A stretch of DNA of 9,065 nucleotides. Origin: a bacterium (Candidatus Gribaldobacteria) CG_4_10_14_0_8_um_filter_33_9 (lineage in GTDB: Bacteria > Patescibacteriota > Minisyncoccia > Minisyncoccales > CG1-02-41-26). Position 1 is the first letter of the stretch. Every line of letters begins with the position of its first letter. The stretch lies in contig PFMI01000008.1 in the NCBI GenBank assembly GCA_002785165.1, positions 326 through 9,390 on the forward strand, read 5' to 3'. The position numbers were made by a program, and so were the translations under genes. Shown here piece after piece: positions 1-6,590 of the stretch. The notes beneath the pieces were generated by a model that did not search any database, was not told the DNA's origin, and worked only from the letters and a program-made list of their open reading frames with translations.

Positions 1-16
1 CATTTCCTTCATCATA
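1..16 (-). promoter_or_regulatory. Promoter and probable leaderless start of a gene lying left of the window
   Basis: On the minus strand a -10 hexamer TATGAT (16-11) is followed by exactly 7 nt and then ATG (3-1) at the window edge. A TTGATA box (40-35) lies 18 nt upstream of the -10. The spacing is the same as for valS, hicB and rpmB in this window, which would put the transcription start on or next to the ATG. The 7 nt include AAGGA, but it touches the start codon too closely to act as a usual Shine-Dalgarno site. Only one codon is visible, so the gene itself is inferred and its product is unknown. Confidence 0.45.
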
Positions 17-50
17 AAGTGTTACCAATGTGCTTATCAAGCGTAAAAAT

Positions 51-79
51 TTGACAAATCAGTTTTAATTTGATAGGAT
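51..79 (+). promoter_or_regulatory. Strong orphan promoter, plus strand
   Basis: A perfect -35 TTGACA (51-56), a 17-nt spacer and an extended -10 TGA-TAGGAT (71-79) point rightward, with an expected start near 86. No credible reading frame follows before the convergent end of the valS operon at 279. An eight-T run at 152-159 could end a short transcript of roughly 75 nt, although I see no strong stem in front of it. It could drive a small RNA or be left over from a lost gene. The motif is clear; the product is not. Confidence 0.5.
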
Positions 80-278
80 AAAAACAGAATTTAAGAAAAA
101 AAATAGTTATTTAACATGTAATTAGCAGACGATGATTCTTAGACAGTTCTATTTTTTTTATTATCAAACGAATAACATATCTCAAAGCCGCACGAGAACA
201 TTTTAACTTTTGAGATTTTGAAATTTTAGATTTAAGATTTTAAAGCAGCAATTTCCATAAAGGAATAAATTTGATTTT
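80..278. other. Gene-free intergenic stretch
   Basis: About 200 bp of AT-rich DNA between the orphan promoter and the end of the valS operon. The only frames are very short (for example 24 codons from an ATG at 131-133) and do not look like protein. An 8-bp inverted repeat, ATCTCAAA with TTTGAGAT, lies around 179-217 but has no U-tract. No convincing terminator for the minus-strand operon ending at 279 is visible. Confidence 0.5.
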
Positions 279-542
279 TCAAACTTTGTAGACCTTGTAT
301 CCTTCTCTGATTTTTTCTTTTACTTTCATGCCGACAGAATCGCCTTTTTTGGCTTTTTCAACCTTTTCGTGCTCGCTTTCCATTGACTTTACTTCTTGAG
401 TAAAATCGGTTTTCTCTCCTCCTTTGATGCGAATGGTTTCTCCAATTTTCAAATTTTTTTCTAAGTTAATAACAGCCACTTTGATATTATCAAAATAATG
501 GCTAATTTTGCCGATAAATTCTTCTTTTTTTGTTTTTAACAT
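279..542 (-). CDS. Small EF-Tu domain 2-like (translation elongation factor-like) protein
   Basis: This 87-residue protein has the beta-barrel signature of elongation factor domain 2 without any GTPase domain: IGKISHYFDNIKVAVI, then LKIGETIRIKG, then an acidic-basic stretch, then KAKKGDSVGMKV and a final GYKVYKV. Stand-alone proteins of this kind are known in Patescibacteria and archaea under the name translation elongation factor-like protein; their role is not established. No P-loop or catalytic residues are present. It lies 30 nt after the valS stop codon in the same direction and has no obvious promoter, so it is probably the second gene of the valS operon. No Shine-Dalgarno site precedes the ATG; the 30-nt gap is A-rich. 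Family assignment is fairly secure, function is inferred. Confidence 0.8.
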   Translation of the reverse strand: MLKTKKEEFIGKISHYFDNIKVAVINLEKNLKIGETIRIKGGEKTDFTQEVKSMESEHEKVEKAKKGDSVGMKVKEKIREGYKVYKV

Positions 543-572
543 ATAGAATTTTGTTTATTATTTTTTTCGACT

Positions 573-2753
573 TTAATATTTTGGCCAATTTTCATTCATT
601 AAACATTTTTTTTTGTTTTTAATTGGTAAATTTTGATAAACCTCTTCAGTGATAAACGGCATAAAAGGATGGAGAAGCATTAAGCAGGTTTTAAGAATTT
701 TTAAAAGTAAATATTGGCTATTTTGTTGATTCGCTTTATTTGAATCAGATAATCGTTTTTTTTGTTCTTCAATAATCTTATCGCAAAAAGTATGCCAGAA
801 ATAGTGATAAATTTTTTCTGCTGCTTTATAAAATTTAAAATCCTCCATTAATTTTGTAATTTCTTTGGTAAAGGTTTTTAAATCATTAAGGGTTTTTTTA
901 TCTTTGTTTGATAATTTTGGCTGGCTTTTTGGATTAAATTTTTTTGTATTCATTAAAACAAATCTGCTAGCGTTCCAAATTTTGTTGGCGAAATTTCGGT
1001 ACCCCCTAATTTTGTCTTCAGAAAAAGCAAGGTCATTACCCGGAGTATTCCCTATAATAAGCCCCATTCGTAAAGCGTCTGCGCCGTAATCCGCAATAAT
1101 ACCAAACGGATCAATAACATTTCCTTTTGATTTAGACATTTTTTTCTTGTCTTTATCGTTCACCAAGCCGTGGAGATAAACCGTTTTAAAAGGAATTTTC
1201 TTTGTCTTATAAAGCCCTAACATTATCATTCTCGCCACCCAGAAAAACAAAATATCATAGCCGGTTTCCATCACGTTGGTTGGGTAATAAGTTTCGTAAT
1301 CCGTTATTTTTGATTTTGACGAGCTTTGGGATTTGTTAAATCCCAAAGCGAGGAATGGCCATTGACAGGATGAAAACCAAGTGTCAAACACATCAGTATC
1401 TTGTTCTATTTTATTCCCAGAACATTTTGCGCATTTTTCAGGTTTTTCTTTTTGAATAATAATTTCGCCGCATTCGCAAAACCATGCTGGAATTTGAATT
1501 CCCCAAACAATCTGCCGCGATATGTTCCAATCGTGGATATTTTTCATCCAATGAAAATAAATTTTATTGAATCTTGAAGGAATAAATTTTATTTTTTCTT
1601 TTTTTACGACCTCAATCGCTTTATCGGCAAGAGGTTTTATTTTAATAAACCACTGGGGGAGCAATCTAGGTTCTAAAACATTGCCGCATTTATAACAAAG
1701 TCCGACATTGTGTTTATAATTTTGGTCAATTTTTGCCATTAATCCTTTTTTTTCCATTTCTTCGGCGATTATTTTTCTCGCTTCAACAATTTTTAATCCA
1801 TGATATTTTTTAGCTTCCGTATTATTCGGAAAATGCTCCAAGAGATTTAAGCGGCCGAATTTATCAATAACTTCAATGGGTCCGGGAATTTCATTTTTAT
1901 GTCTTTGCCATATCTCAAAGTCAGTTGGATCGTGCGCCGGAGTGACTTTGACCGCGCCGGTTCCAAAATCAGGGTCAACCGCTTCGTCAGCAATAATTTT
2001 TATTTTTGTTTTTCCAATTAATGTTTCAATTTCAACTTCTTTATTAATATATTTTTGATAACGTTTATCTTTTGGGTGAACGGCAATTGCGGTGTCTCCA
2101 AATTTAGTTTCTAATCTGCCTGTTGCTAAAATTATCGGTCCATATTTAATGTAATATAAAGGGTCGTTTCTTTCTTCATATTTTATTTCCAGATCGGAAA
2201 AAGCTGTTTGATGTTTAGCGCACCAATTCACTAATCTTTCCCCGCGATAGACAAGACCTTGTTTGCGCATTTGAATAAAAGTGTCCTGCGTTTTAGAAAT
2301 TATATCAGGGTCAAGCGTAAATTTTTTTCTTGACCAATCGCAGGAAGCCCCTAACTGACGCAACTGGTTTTCCATTATTGTTTTATTTGCTTGGGTAAAA
2401 TCCCACATTTCTTTCCATAGCTGTTCACGAGGAATCTGAAAACGATTCCTGCCTTCTTTTTCCAGTTTTTTTTCATAAACAACCTGGGTTTCAAAACCAG
2501 CGTGGTCGGCCCCTGGCAGCCAAAGAGTTTTATCGCCTTTCATACGATGGTAACGAATCATAATATCCTGCAAAGCTACAAAAACCGCATGTCCAAGATG
2601 CAAAGAACCGTTGGCGTTCGCTGGCGGCATTATAATACTAAAAACCTTTTTTTTAATAGGTAATTTATCGGGATTAAAAAAACCGCTCTTTAACCAGAGA
2701 TTATAAATGCGGTCTTCTACTTTTTTTGGTTCATAGATTTTTGATATTTCCAT
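573..2753 (-). CDS. valS: Valyl-tRNA synthetase, compact form
   Basis: Class I synthetase charging tRNA-Val in the cytoplasm. From the chosen start it has 726 residues: HIGH motif as HLGH (52-55), DHAGFETQ after it, the CP1 editing domain with GTGAVKVTPAHDPTDFEI (around 264-281, His274-Asp275), a first zinc-type pair CYKC (353-356), a second four-Cys cluster (C426, C428, C441, C444), DTWFSS, KMSKS (538-542) and an anticodon-binding helical domain ending near HPFMPFITEEVY. It stops shortly after that domain, so the C-terminal coiled-coil arm found in typical bacterial ValRS (about 880-950 residues) is absent. An ATG at 2792 would add 13 residues, but the -10 box lies between it and 2753, so 2753 (MEISKIYEP) is the better start and would be leaderless. 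The ATG at 2792 also overlaps the holA start. First gene of an operon with the elongation factor-like gene. Confidence 0.96.
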   Translation of the reverse strand: MEISKIYEPKKVEDRIYNLWLKSGFFNPDKLPIKKKVFSIIMPPANANGSLHLGHAVFVALQDIMIRYHRMKGDKTLWLPGADHAGFETQVVYEKKLEKEGRNRFQIPREQLWKEMWDFTQANKTIMENQLRQLGASCDWSRKKFTLDPDIISKTQDTFIQMRKQGLVYRGERLVNWCAKHQTAFSDLEIKYEERNDPLYYIKYGPIILATGRLETKFGDTAIAVHPKDKRYQKYINKEVEIETLIGKTKIKIIADEAVDPDFGTGAVKVTPAHDPTDFEIWQRHKNEIPGPIEVIDKFGRLNLLEHFPNNTEAKKYHGLKIVEARKIIAEEMEKKGLMAKIDQNYKHNVGLCYKCGNVLEPRLLPQWFIKIKPLADKAIEVVKKEKIKFIPSRFNKIYFHWMKNIHDWNISRQIVWGIQIPAWFCECGEIIIQKEKPEKCAKCSGNKIEQDTDVFDTWFSSCQWPFLALGFNKSQSSSKSKITDYETYYPTNVMETGYDILFFWVARMIMLGLYKTKKIPFKTVYLHGLVNDKDKKKMSKSKGNVIDPFGIIADYGADALRMGLIIGNTPGNDLAFSEDKIRGYRNFANKIWNASRFVLMNTKKFNPKSQPKLSNKDKKTLNDLKTFTKEITKLMEDFKFYKAAEKIYHYFWHTFCDKIIEEQKKRLSDSNKANQQNSQYLLLKILKTCLMLLHPFMPFITEEVYQNLPIKNKKKCLMNENWPKY

Positions 2754-2769
2754 ATATTTTATTTTACCA
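2754..2769 (-). promoter_or_regulatory. valS promoter, leaderless geometry
   Basis: The extended -10 TGG-TAAAAT runs from 2769 to 2761 on the minus strand and is followed by 7 nt (AAAATAT) and the valS ATG at 2753. A weak -35 TGGACA (2791-2786) sits 19 nt upstream. Transcription starting about 7 nt after the -10 would begin at or beside the A of the start codon. Confidence 0.7.
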
Positions 2770-2775
2770 TAAATT

Positions 2776-2791
2776 TGATAGAATATGTCCA
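2776..2791 (+). promoter_or_regulatory. holA promoter, leaderless geometry
   Basis: The extended -10 TGA-TAGAAT (2776-2784) is followed by 6 nt and an ATG at 2791. No good -35 is visible. The expected transcription start falls on the ATG at 2791, not on the one at 2785, which abuts the -10 and would lie outside the transcript. It is back to back with the valS promoter: the two -10 elements are 12 bp apart, so polymerase may not be able to occupy both at once. Confidence 0.65.
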
Positions 2792-3726
2792 TGATTATTT
2801 TTTTATATGGTCAAGATACTTATCAATCTCGTCAAAAACTAAACGAGATTGTTGAGCATTTCAAAAAAATCCATAAAAGCGGATTAAATCTAAAAAGTTT
2901 TAATTTGCAAGAAGCAAGTTTTAAAGATTTTAAAGACGAGATCCAGCAGTCCTCAATGTTTAAAGGGAAAAAATTAATTGTTTTAACAAATGTTTTTTCT
3001 AATGCTGATTTTAAAGAAAAGTTTAAAAAGGACGCGCAATTTTTTAAGGAAGCAAAAGACATAATTCTTTTTTACGAGAATAAAAAGATTTTAGAAAGCG
3101 ATAAATTCGCTCTTTTTCTAAAAAAACAAGGGGAATTTCAAAAATTTGAATTAATGGAAAAACAGAAATTAAAGGATTGGATTAAGCAAGAATTTAGGAA
3201 ACAAGAAACGGAAATTGGAGAATTTGCTTTAAATCTTTTGATTGATTTTACCGGCAATGACGCTTGGCGGCTCTCTAATGAAATAAAAAAACTTTGTCTT
3301 TTTAAAAAAGAAAAGGACAAAATTGAAATACAAGATGTTAAAATTTTAGTTAATCCCAAAATAGAGACCGATATTTTTAAGACCATTGACGCCATTGCTC
3401 AAAAAAATAAAAAACAAGCTTTGTTGTTAATTCACCAACATTTGGAAAAAGACGATAGTGTTTTTTATCTTTTATCAATGATAAATTTTCTTTTTAGAAA
3501 TTTGATAATGGTTAAAAGTTATGGCTTGCCCTCAAATTCGCTTGCTATTAGCAAAGCCACGGGAATGCATCCCTTTGTAATAAAAAAGACAATAAATTCG
3601 GCGGAGAGATTCTCCATGGAAGAATTAAAAAAGGCCTTTCAAAAGCTCTTTGAAACAGACCTTAATATAAAAAGCGGCAAGATTGATCCCGAGGCAGGGC
3701 TAAAAGCGTTAATTATTGATATTTGA
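2791..3726 (+). CDS. holA: DNA polymerase III subunit delta
   Basis: Delta subunit of the clamp loader, which opens the sliding clamp during replication. The 311-residue length fits the family (about 330-340 in larger bacteria). The N-terminus MIIFLYGQDTYQSRQKL is the usual P-loop-like opening of the family (no functional ATPase site), followed by FKGKKLIVLTNVF around 50, GNDAWRLSNEIKKLCLF around 150-170, an all-helical C-terminal domain with LLSMINFLFRNLI, and the family ending LNIKSGKIDPEAGLKALI. The start at 2791 is preferred over 2785 because of the promoter position. It ends in TGA, so UGA is a stop here. It is single-gene and divergent from valS. Confidence 0.93.
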   Translation: MIIFLYGQDTYQSRQKLNEIVEHFKKIHKSGLNLKSFNLQEASFKDFKDEIQQSSMFKGKKLIVLTNVFSNADFKEKFKKDAQFFKEAKDIILFYENKKILESDKFALFLKKQGEFQKFELMEKQKLKDWIKQEFRKQETEIGEFALNLLIDFTGNDAWRLSNEIKKLCLFKKEKDKIEIQDVKILVNPKIETDIFKTIDAIAQKNKKQALLLIHQHLEKDDSVFYLLSMINFLFRNLIMVKSYGLPSNSLAISKATGMHPFVIKKTINSAERFSMEELKKAFQKLFETDLNIKSGKIDPEAGLKALIIDI

Positions 3727-3874
3727 TTAATGGGAAATTAGTAGTCAGAAAAAATTAATGAATATGAAAAATTTTTCTTTTACCTCGCCAAAATTTTACT
3801 TCATAAAACTTAAGCCGGCAGGCAAAATGTGGTTCCCCGAACAAATTGCTTCACCCCGGATGTTATTTCTTTTT
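3727..3874. other. Intergenic stretch with a short unassigned reading frame
   Basis: Between holA and the convergent hicA. A plus-strand frame from ATG 3758 to TAA 3892 gives 44 residues (MNMKNFSFTSPKFYFIKLKP, then a segment containing WFPEQIASPRM). It has no promoter or Shine-Dalgarno site and I do not recognise it. A locally GC-richer patch at about 3810-3860 stands out from the AT-rich surroundings and could be a repeat or a gene remnant. I would not call this a gene. Confidence 0.3.
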
Positions 3875-3897
3875 TATTTTTATTCCGAATAAAAATA
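3875..3897. terminator. Bidirectional AT-rich hairpin between convergent holA and hicA
   Basis: A 10-bp perfect inverted repeat, TATTTTTATT and AATAAAAATA, surrounds a 3-nt CCG loop. On either strand the stem's 3' side is U- or A-rich, and T-runs lie next to it on the plus-strand left side. It overlaps the hicA stop codon (3882-3880). A site between two convergent genes fits a shared terminator, although the stem is weak (all A-T). Confidence 0.4.
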
Positions 3898-4125
3898 TTT
3901 TCTTATATCGCTTTCCGAAATATATCTTAAGGTTTGGTTGTAAATAGATTTGAGAGTTCCTTTGTCCAGTTCTTTGTGATTAGGAATGGTTAATGTTTGT
4001 TTAATATTATCTTCAGTAATTCGTTTTAATTTTACATGACTGCCTTTTTGACCAACAATTGAAAAATCAAAACTTTCAAAAATTTTAATAATATCTCTGC
4101 CGAAAAGAAGTTTTAGTTTAGGCAT
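3880..4125 (-). CDS. hicA: HicA-family mRNA interferase toxin
   Basis: An 81-residue double-stranded RNA-binding-fold toxin that cleaves mRNA when free of its antitoxin. Family marks: LKLLFGRDIIKIFESFDF at the start, then QKGSHVKLKR with the catalytic-type His30, and the closing IPNHKELDKGTLKSIYNQTL. The frame is open to an ATG at 4146, but that start would lie deep inside hicB and adds non-family residues; the ATG at 4125 overlaps the end of hicB by 8 nt (ATGCCTAA), the classic coupled arrangement. No Shine-Dalgarno site is seen, so translation probably depends on reinitiation after hicB. The toxin looks intact. Confidence 0.88.
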   Translation of the reverse strand: MPKLKLLFGRDIIKIFESFDFSIVGQKGSHVKLKRITEDNIKQTLTIPNHKELDKGTLKSIYNQTLRYISESDIRKYFYSE

Positions 4126-4345
4126 AAACAGCGGTTCCCAATTCAAAATTGAGTAAAATTGAAGGTTTTAGAGCCAAATCAAAATCGGCTAAATTTTCTC
4201 CTTCTAATTGAAGTTCTACTGCTTCTTTTATATTATGAGCCAACTCATCAAGGGTTTTTCCCTGAGTAACCACAGGCAAGTCAATTCCCTGAGCGATATA
4301 ATATTTTTCACCTTTATAAATATGAATCTGAATAATATTTTTCAT
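4118..4345 (-). CDS. hicB: HicB-family antitoxin, short form
   Basis: A 75-residue protein with the HicB partial RNase H-like fold: MKNIIQIHIYKGEKYYIAQG, then GIDLPVVTQGKTLDELAHNIKEAVEL. It should bind and block HicA. No C-terminal helix-turn-helix or ribbon-helix-helix is present, so it may not repress its own promoter unless together with the toxin. The ATG at 4381 would add 12 residues but lies at the -35 box; the promoter places the transcript start at the ATG at 4345. The antitoxin gene comes first and the toxin second, the reverse of the E. coli hicAB order, with an 8-nt overlap. Confidence 0.88.
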   Translation of the reverse strand: MKNIIQIHIYKGEKYYIAQGIDLPVVTQGKTLDELAHNIKEAVELQLEGENLADFDLALKPSILLNFELGTAVYA

Positions 4346-4381
4346 ACTGTTGATATTATCAAGATTAAAAATAAAAGTCAA
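4346..4381 (-). promoter_or_regulatory. hicBA promoter, leaderless geometry
   Basis: The best promoter in the window: -35 TTGACT (4381-4376), a 17-nt spacer, extended -10 TGA-TAATAT (TAATAT at 4358-4353), then 7 nt and the hicB ATG at 4345. A start 7 nt after the -10 would give an mRNA beginning with AUG. Confidence 0.8.
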
Positions 4382-4531
4382 ATTAAAGTTTCAACCTGCG
4401 GAGCGAACTACTTCGGAGTTTTTTGACGGCAAATTATTATTTTATCAATCCAGAAACGGCGCCCGACGCCCTCAAATCAAACACTTAACATTATCACCAA
4501 CAACACTTTCGACCATCTAAAACCCATACTA
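4382..4531. other. Intergenic region between hicBA and the 16S promoter
   Basis: About 150 bp without a supported gene. A C-UUCG-G tetraloop hairpin (AACTAC-UUCG-GAGTT with one bulged A, about 4407-4421) is followed by T6 and could stop plus-strand readthrough before the 16S promoter. A plus-strand frame without a start codon crosses 4387-4488 and includes residues ANYYFINPETAPDALK; it may be a gene remnant but I cannot identify it. Confidence 0.35.
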
Positions 4532-4559
4532 TTGACATTGAAAATATAAAAGATATGCT
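4532..4559 (+). promoter_or_regulatory. 16S rRNA promoter
   Basis: Perfect -35 TTGACA (4532-4537), 16-nt spacer, -10 TATGCT (4554-4559). Expected start is near 4566, giving a leader of about 68 nt before the mature 16S 5' end. A boxA-like TGTTCTTTTAA (4579-4589, compare the antitermination consensus TGCTCTTTAACA) follows in the leader. Confidence 0.65.
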
Positions 4560-4600
4560 AAAAAAGCATAAGGTAAGTTGTTCTTTTAAAATTGAATTTA

Positions 4601-4627
4601 AATTGATTTTTTTGAGTTGCTCTGATA
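4601..4627 (+). repeat. Left arm of the 27-bp pre-16S processing stem
   Basis: This leader segment pairs over 27 consecutive positions with 6351-6377 in the trailer, 26 Watson-Crick pairs and one G-U. It ends 6 nt before the mature 5' end. Such a stem closing 16S precursor RNA is the usual substrate of RNase III. The stem's end and the next bases also form a small local hairpin, GCTC-TGATAC-GAGC followed by T7 (4618-4639), which competes with the long pairing. Confidence 0.85.
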
Positions 4628-4633
4628 CGAGCT

Positions 4634-6176
<1,543 letters not shown>

Positions 6177-6350
6177 TATTAAGCTAAGTGAGGGAGAATA
6201 AAAACGAAGTTTTTATTATCCCGAACGAGCGAAAATAATATAGGGTTAATGCCCTTTATTATTTTTTAAATAGTGTCGATAGGATTTGAAAATAATTAGA
6301 ATTCTGTTTTCAAGTCCTGGATGTTAGTCAAAACATCTTATAATTTGACT
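6177..6350 (+). other. Structured 16S trailer with four successive hairpins
   Basis: Between the mature 3' end and the processing stem lie four inverted repeats: 6192-6205 with 6209-6222 (14 positions, one mismatch, GAA loop); 6232-6245 with 6252-6265 (14 positions, one mismatch); 6281-6292 with 6307-6318 (12 positions, one G-U); 6320-6325 with 6332-6337 (6 bp). No protein frame, tRNA or CCUCC sequence is found here. The hairpins are presumably removed during maturation; whether they have a role of their own is unknown. Confidence 0.6.
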
Positions 6351-6377
6351 TATCGGAGCAACTCAAAAAAATCAATT
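6351..6377 (+). repeat. Right arm of the 27-bp pre-16S processing stem
   Basis: Reverse complement of 4601-4627 with a single G-U pair. It lies 174 nt beyond the mature 3' end and directly before the terminator hairpin, so the whole precursor, including trailer hairpins, is closed into one loop. Confidence 0.85.
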
Positions 6378-6412
6378 AAAAAAAATGGCGGCAGAATGCC
6401 GCCATTTTTTTT
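6378..6412 (+). terminator. Intrinsic terminator of the 16S unit
   Basis: A perfect 8-bp GC-rich stem, ATGGCGGC (6385-6392) with GCCGCCAT (6398-6405), 5-nt loop AGAAT, extended by an A-run on the left, and followed by a T-run to 6412. It separates 16S from the downstream tRNA-Ile, which confirms that the usual 16S-tRNA-23S operon is split here. Confidence 0.92.
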
Positions 6413-6415
6413 AAG

Positions 6416-6464
6416 TTTTACCTACGAGACCGGGTCTCGTAGGTAGATTGTAAAATTTTTTTTT
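6416..6464 (+). repeat. Perfect 12-bp palindrome, possible second terminator
   Basis: ACCTACGAGACC (6420-6431), one central base and GGTCTCGTAGGT (6433-6444). An outer pair TTTTAC (6416-6421) with GTAAAA (6450-6455) can close around it with a bulge, and nine T follow at once (6456-6464), so the unit can also fold as a terminator. The right side overlaps the -35 of the tRNA-Ile promoter. Its GC content and perfection against an AT-rich background suggest a dispersed intergenic palindrome; copies elsewhere in the genome cannot be seen from here. Confidence 0.6.
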
Positions 6465-6475
6465 GCTATTATAAT
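6448..6475 (+). promoter_or_regulatory. tRNA-Ile/murJ promoter
   Basis: -35 TTGTAA (6448-6453), 16-nt spacer containing the T9 run, perfect -10 TATAAT (6470-6475). The start would fall near 6482, about 24 nt before the tRNA. No other promoter for murJ is visible, so it probably drives both. Confidence 0.65.
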
Positions 6476-6505
6476 TTTATAAGAAAAATTATTTGTTAAA
6501 ATTTC

Positions 6506-6582
6506 GGGCGTATAGCTCAGTTGGCTAGAGCGCGTCTCTGATAAAGACGAGGTCCTTGGTTCGAGTCCAAGTACGCCCACCA
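6506..6582 (+). tRNA. tRNA-Ile(GAU), CCA encoded
   Basis: Full cloverleaf of 77 nt: acceptor GGGCGTA/TACGCCC, D arm GCTC/GAGC with GG in the loop, anticodon arm CGTCT/AGACG with loop CTGATAA (anticodon GAT, 6540-6542), T arm CTTGG-TTCGAGT-CCAAG with a normal T-loop, discriminator A and encoded CCA. This tRNA commonly sits in the 16S-23S spacer of bacteria; here it follows the 16S terminator and heads the murJ transcription unit. Confidence 0.97.
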
Positions 6583-6590
6583 TTTTTATA

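Noticed and set aside
4..10. AAGGA next to the ATG at position 3 as a Shine-Dalgarno site
   Set aside because: It touches the start codon within about 2 nt and would lie upstream of the predicted transcript start.
865..2058. Plus-strand frames inside valS (865-1089, 1876-2058)
   Set aside because: Antisense to conserved ValRS motifs, with no promoter or family features.
2785..2790. ATG at 2785 as the holA start
   Set aside because: It immediately follows the -10 hexamer, so it would not be in the transcript; the family N-terminus begins at the ATG at 2791.
2832..3395. Minus-strand frames inside holA (2832-3062, 3138-3395)
   Set aside because: Shadows of the holA coding frame; Phe/Ser/Leu-rich composition typical of antisense AT-rich DNA.
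6177..6350. A 5S rRNA, tRNA or shifted anti-Shine-Dalgarno in the trailer
   Set aside because: No cloverleaf, no 5S landmarks and no CCTCC found on reading the segment.
6494..6502. TGTTAAAAT just before tRNA-Ile as its -10
   Set aside because: A start 7 nt later would fall inside the tRNA acceptor stem; the TTGTAA/TATAAT pair further upstream fits better.
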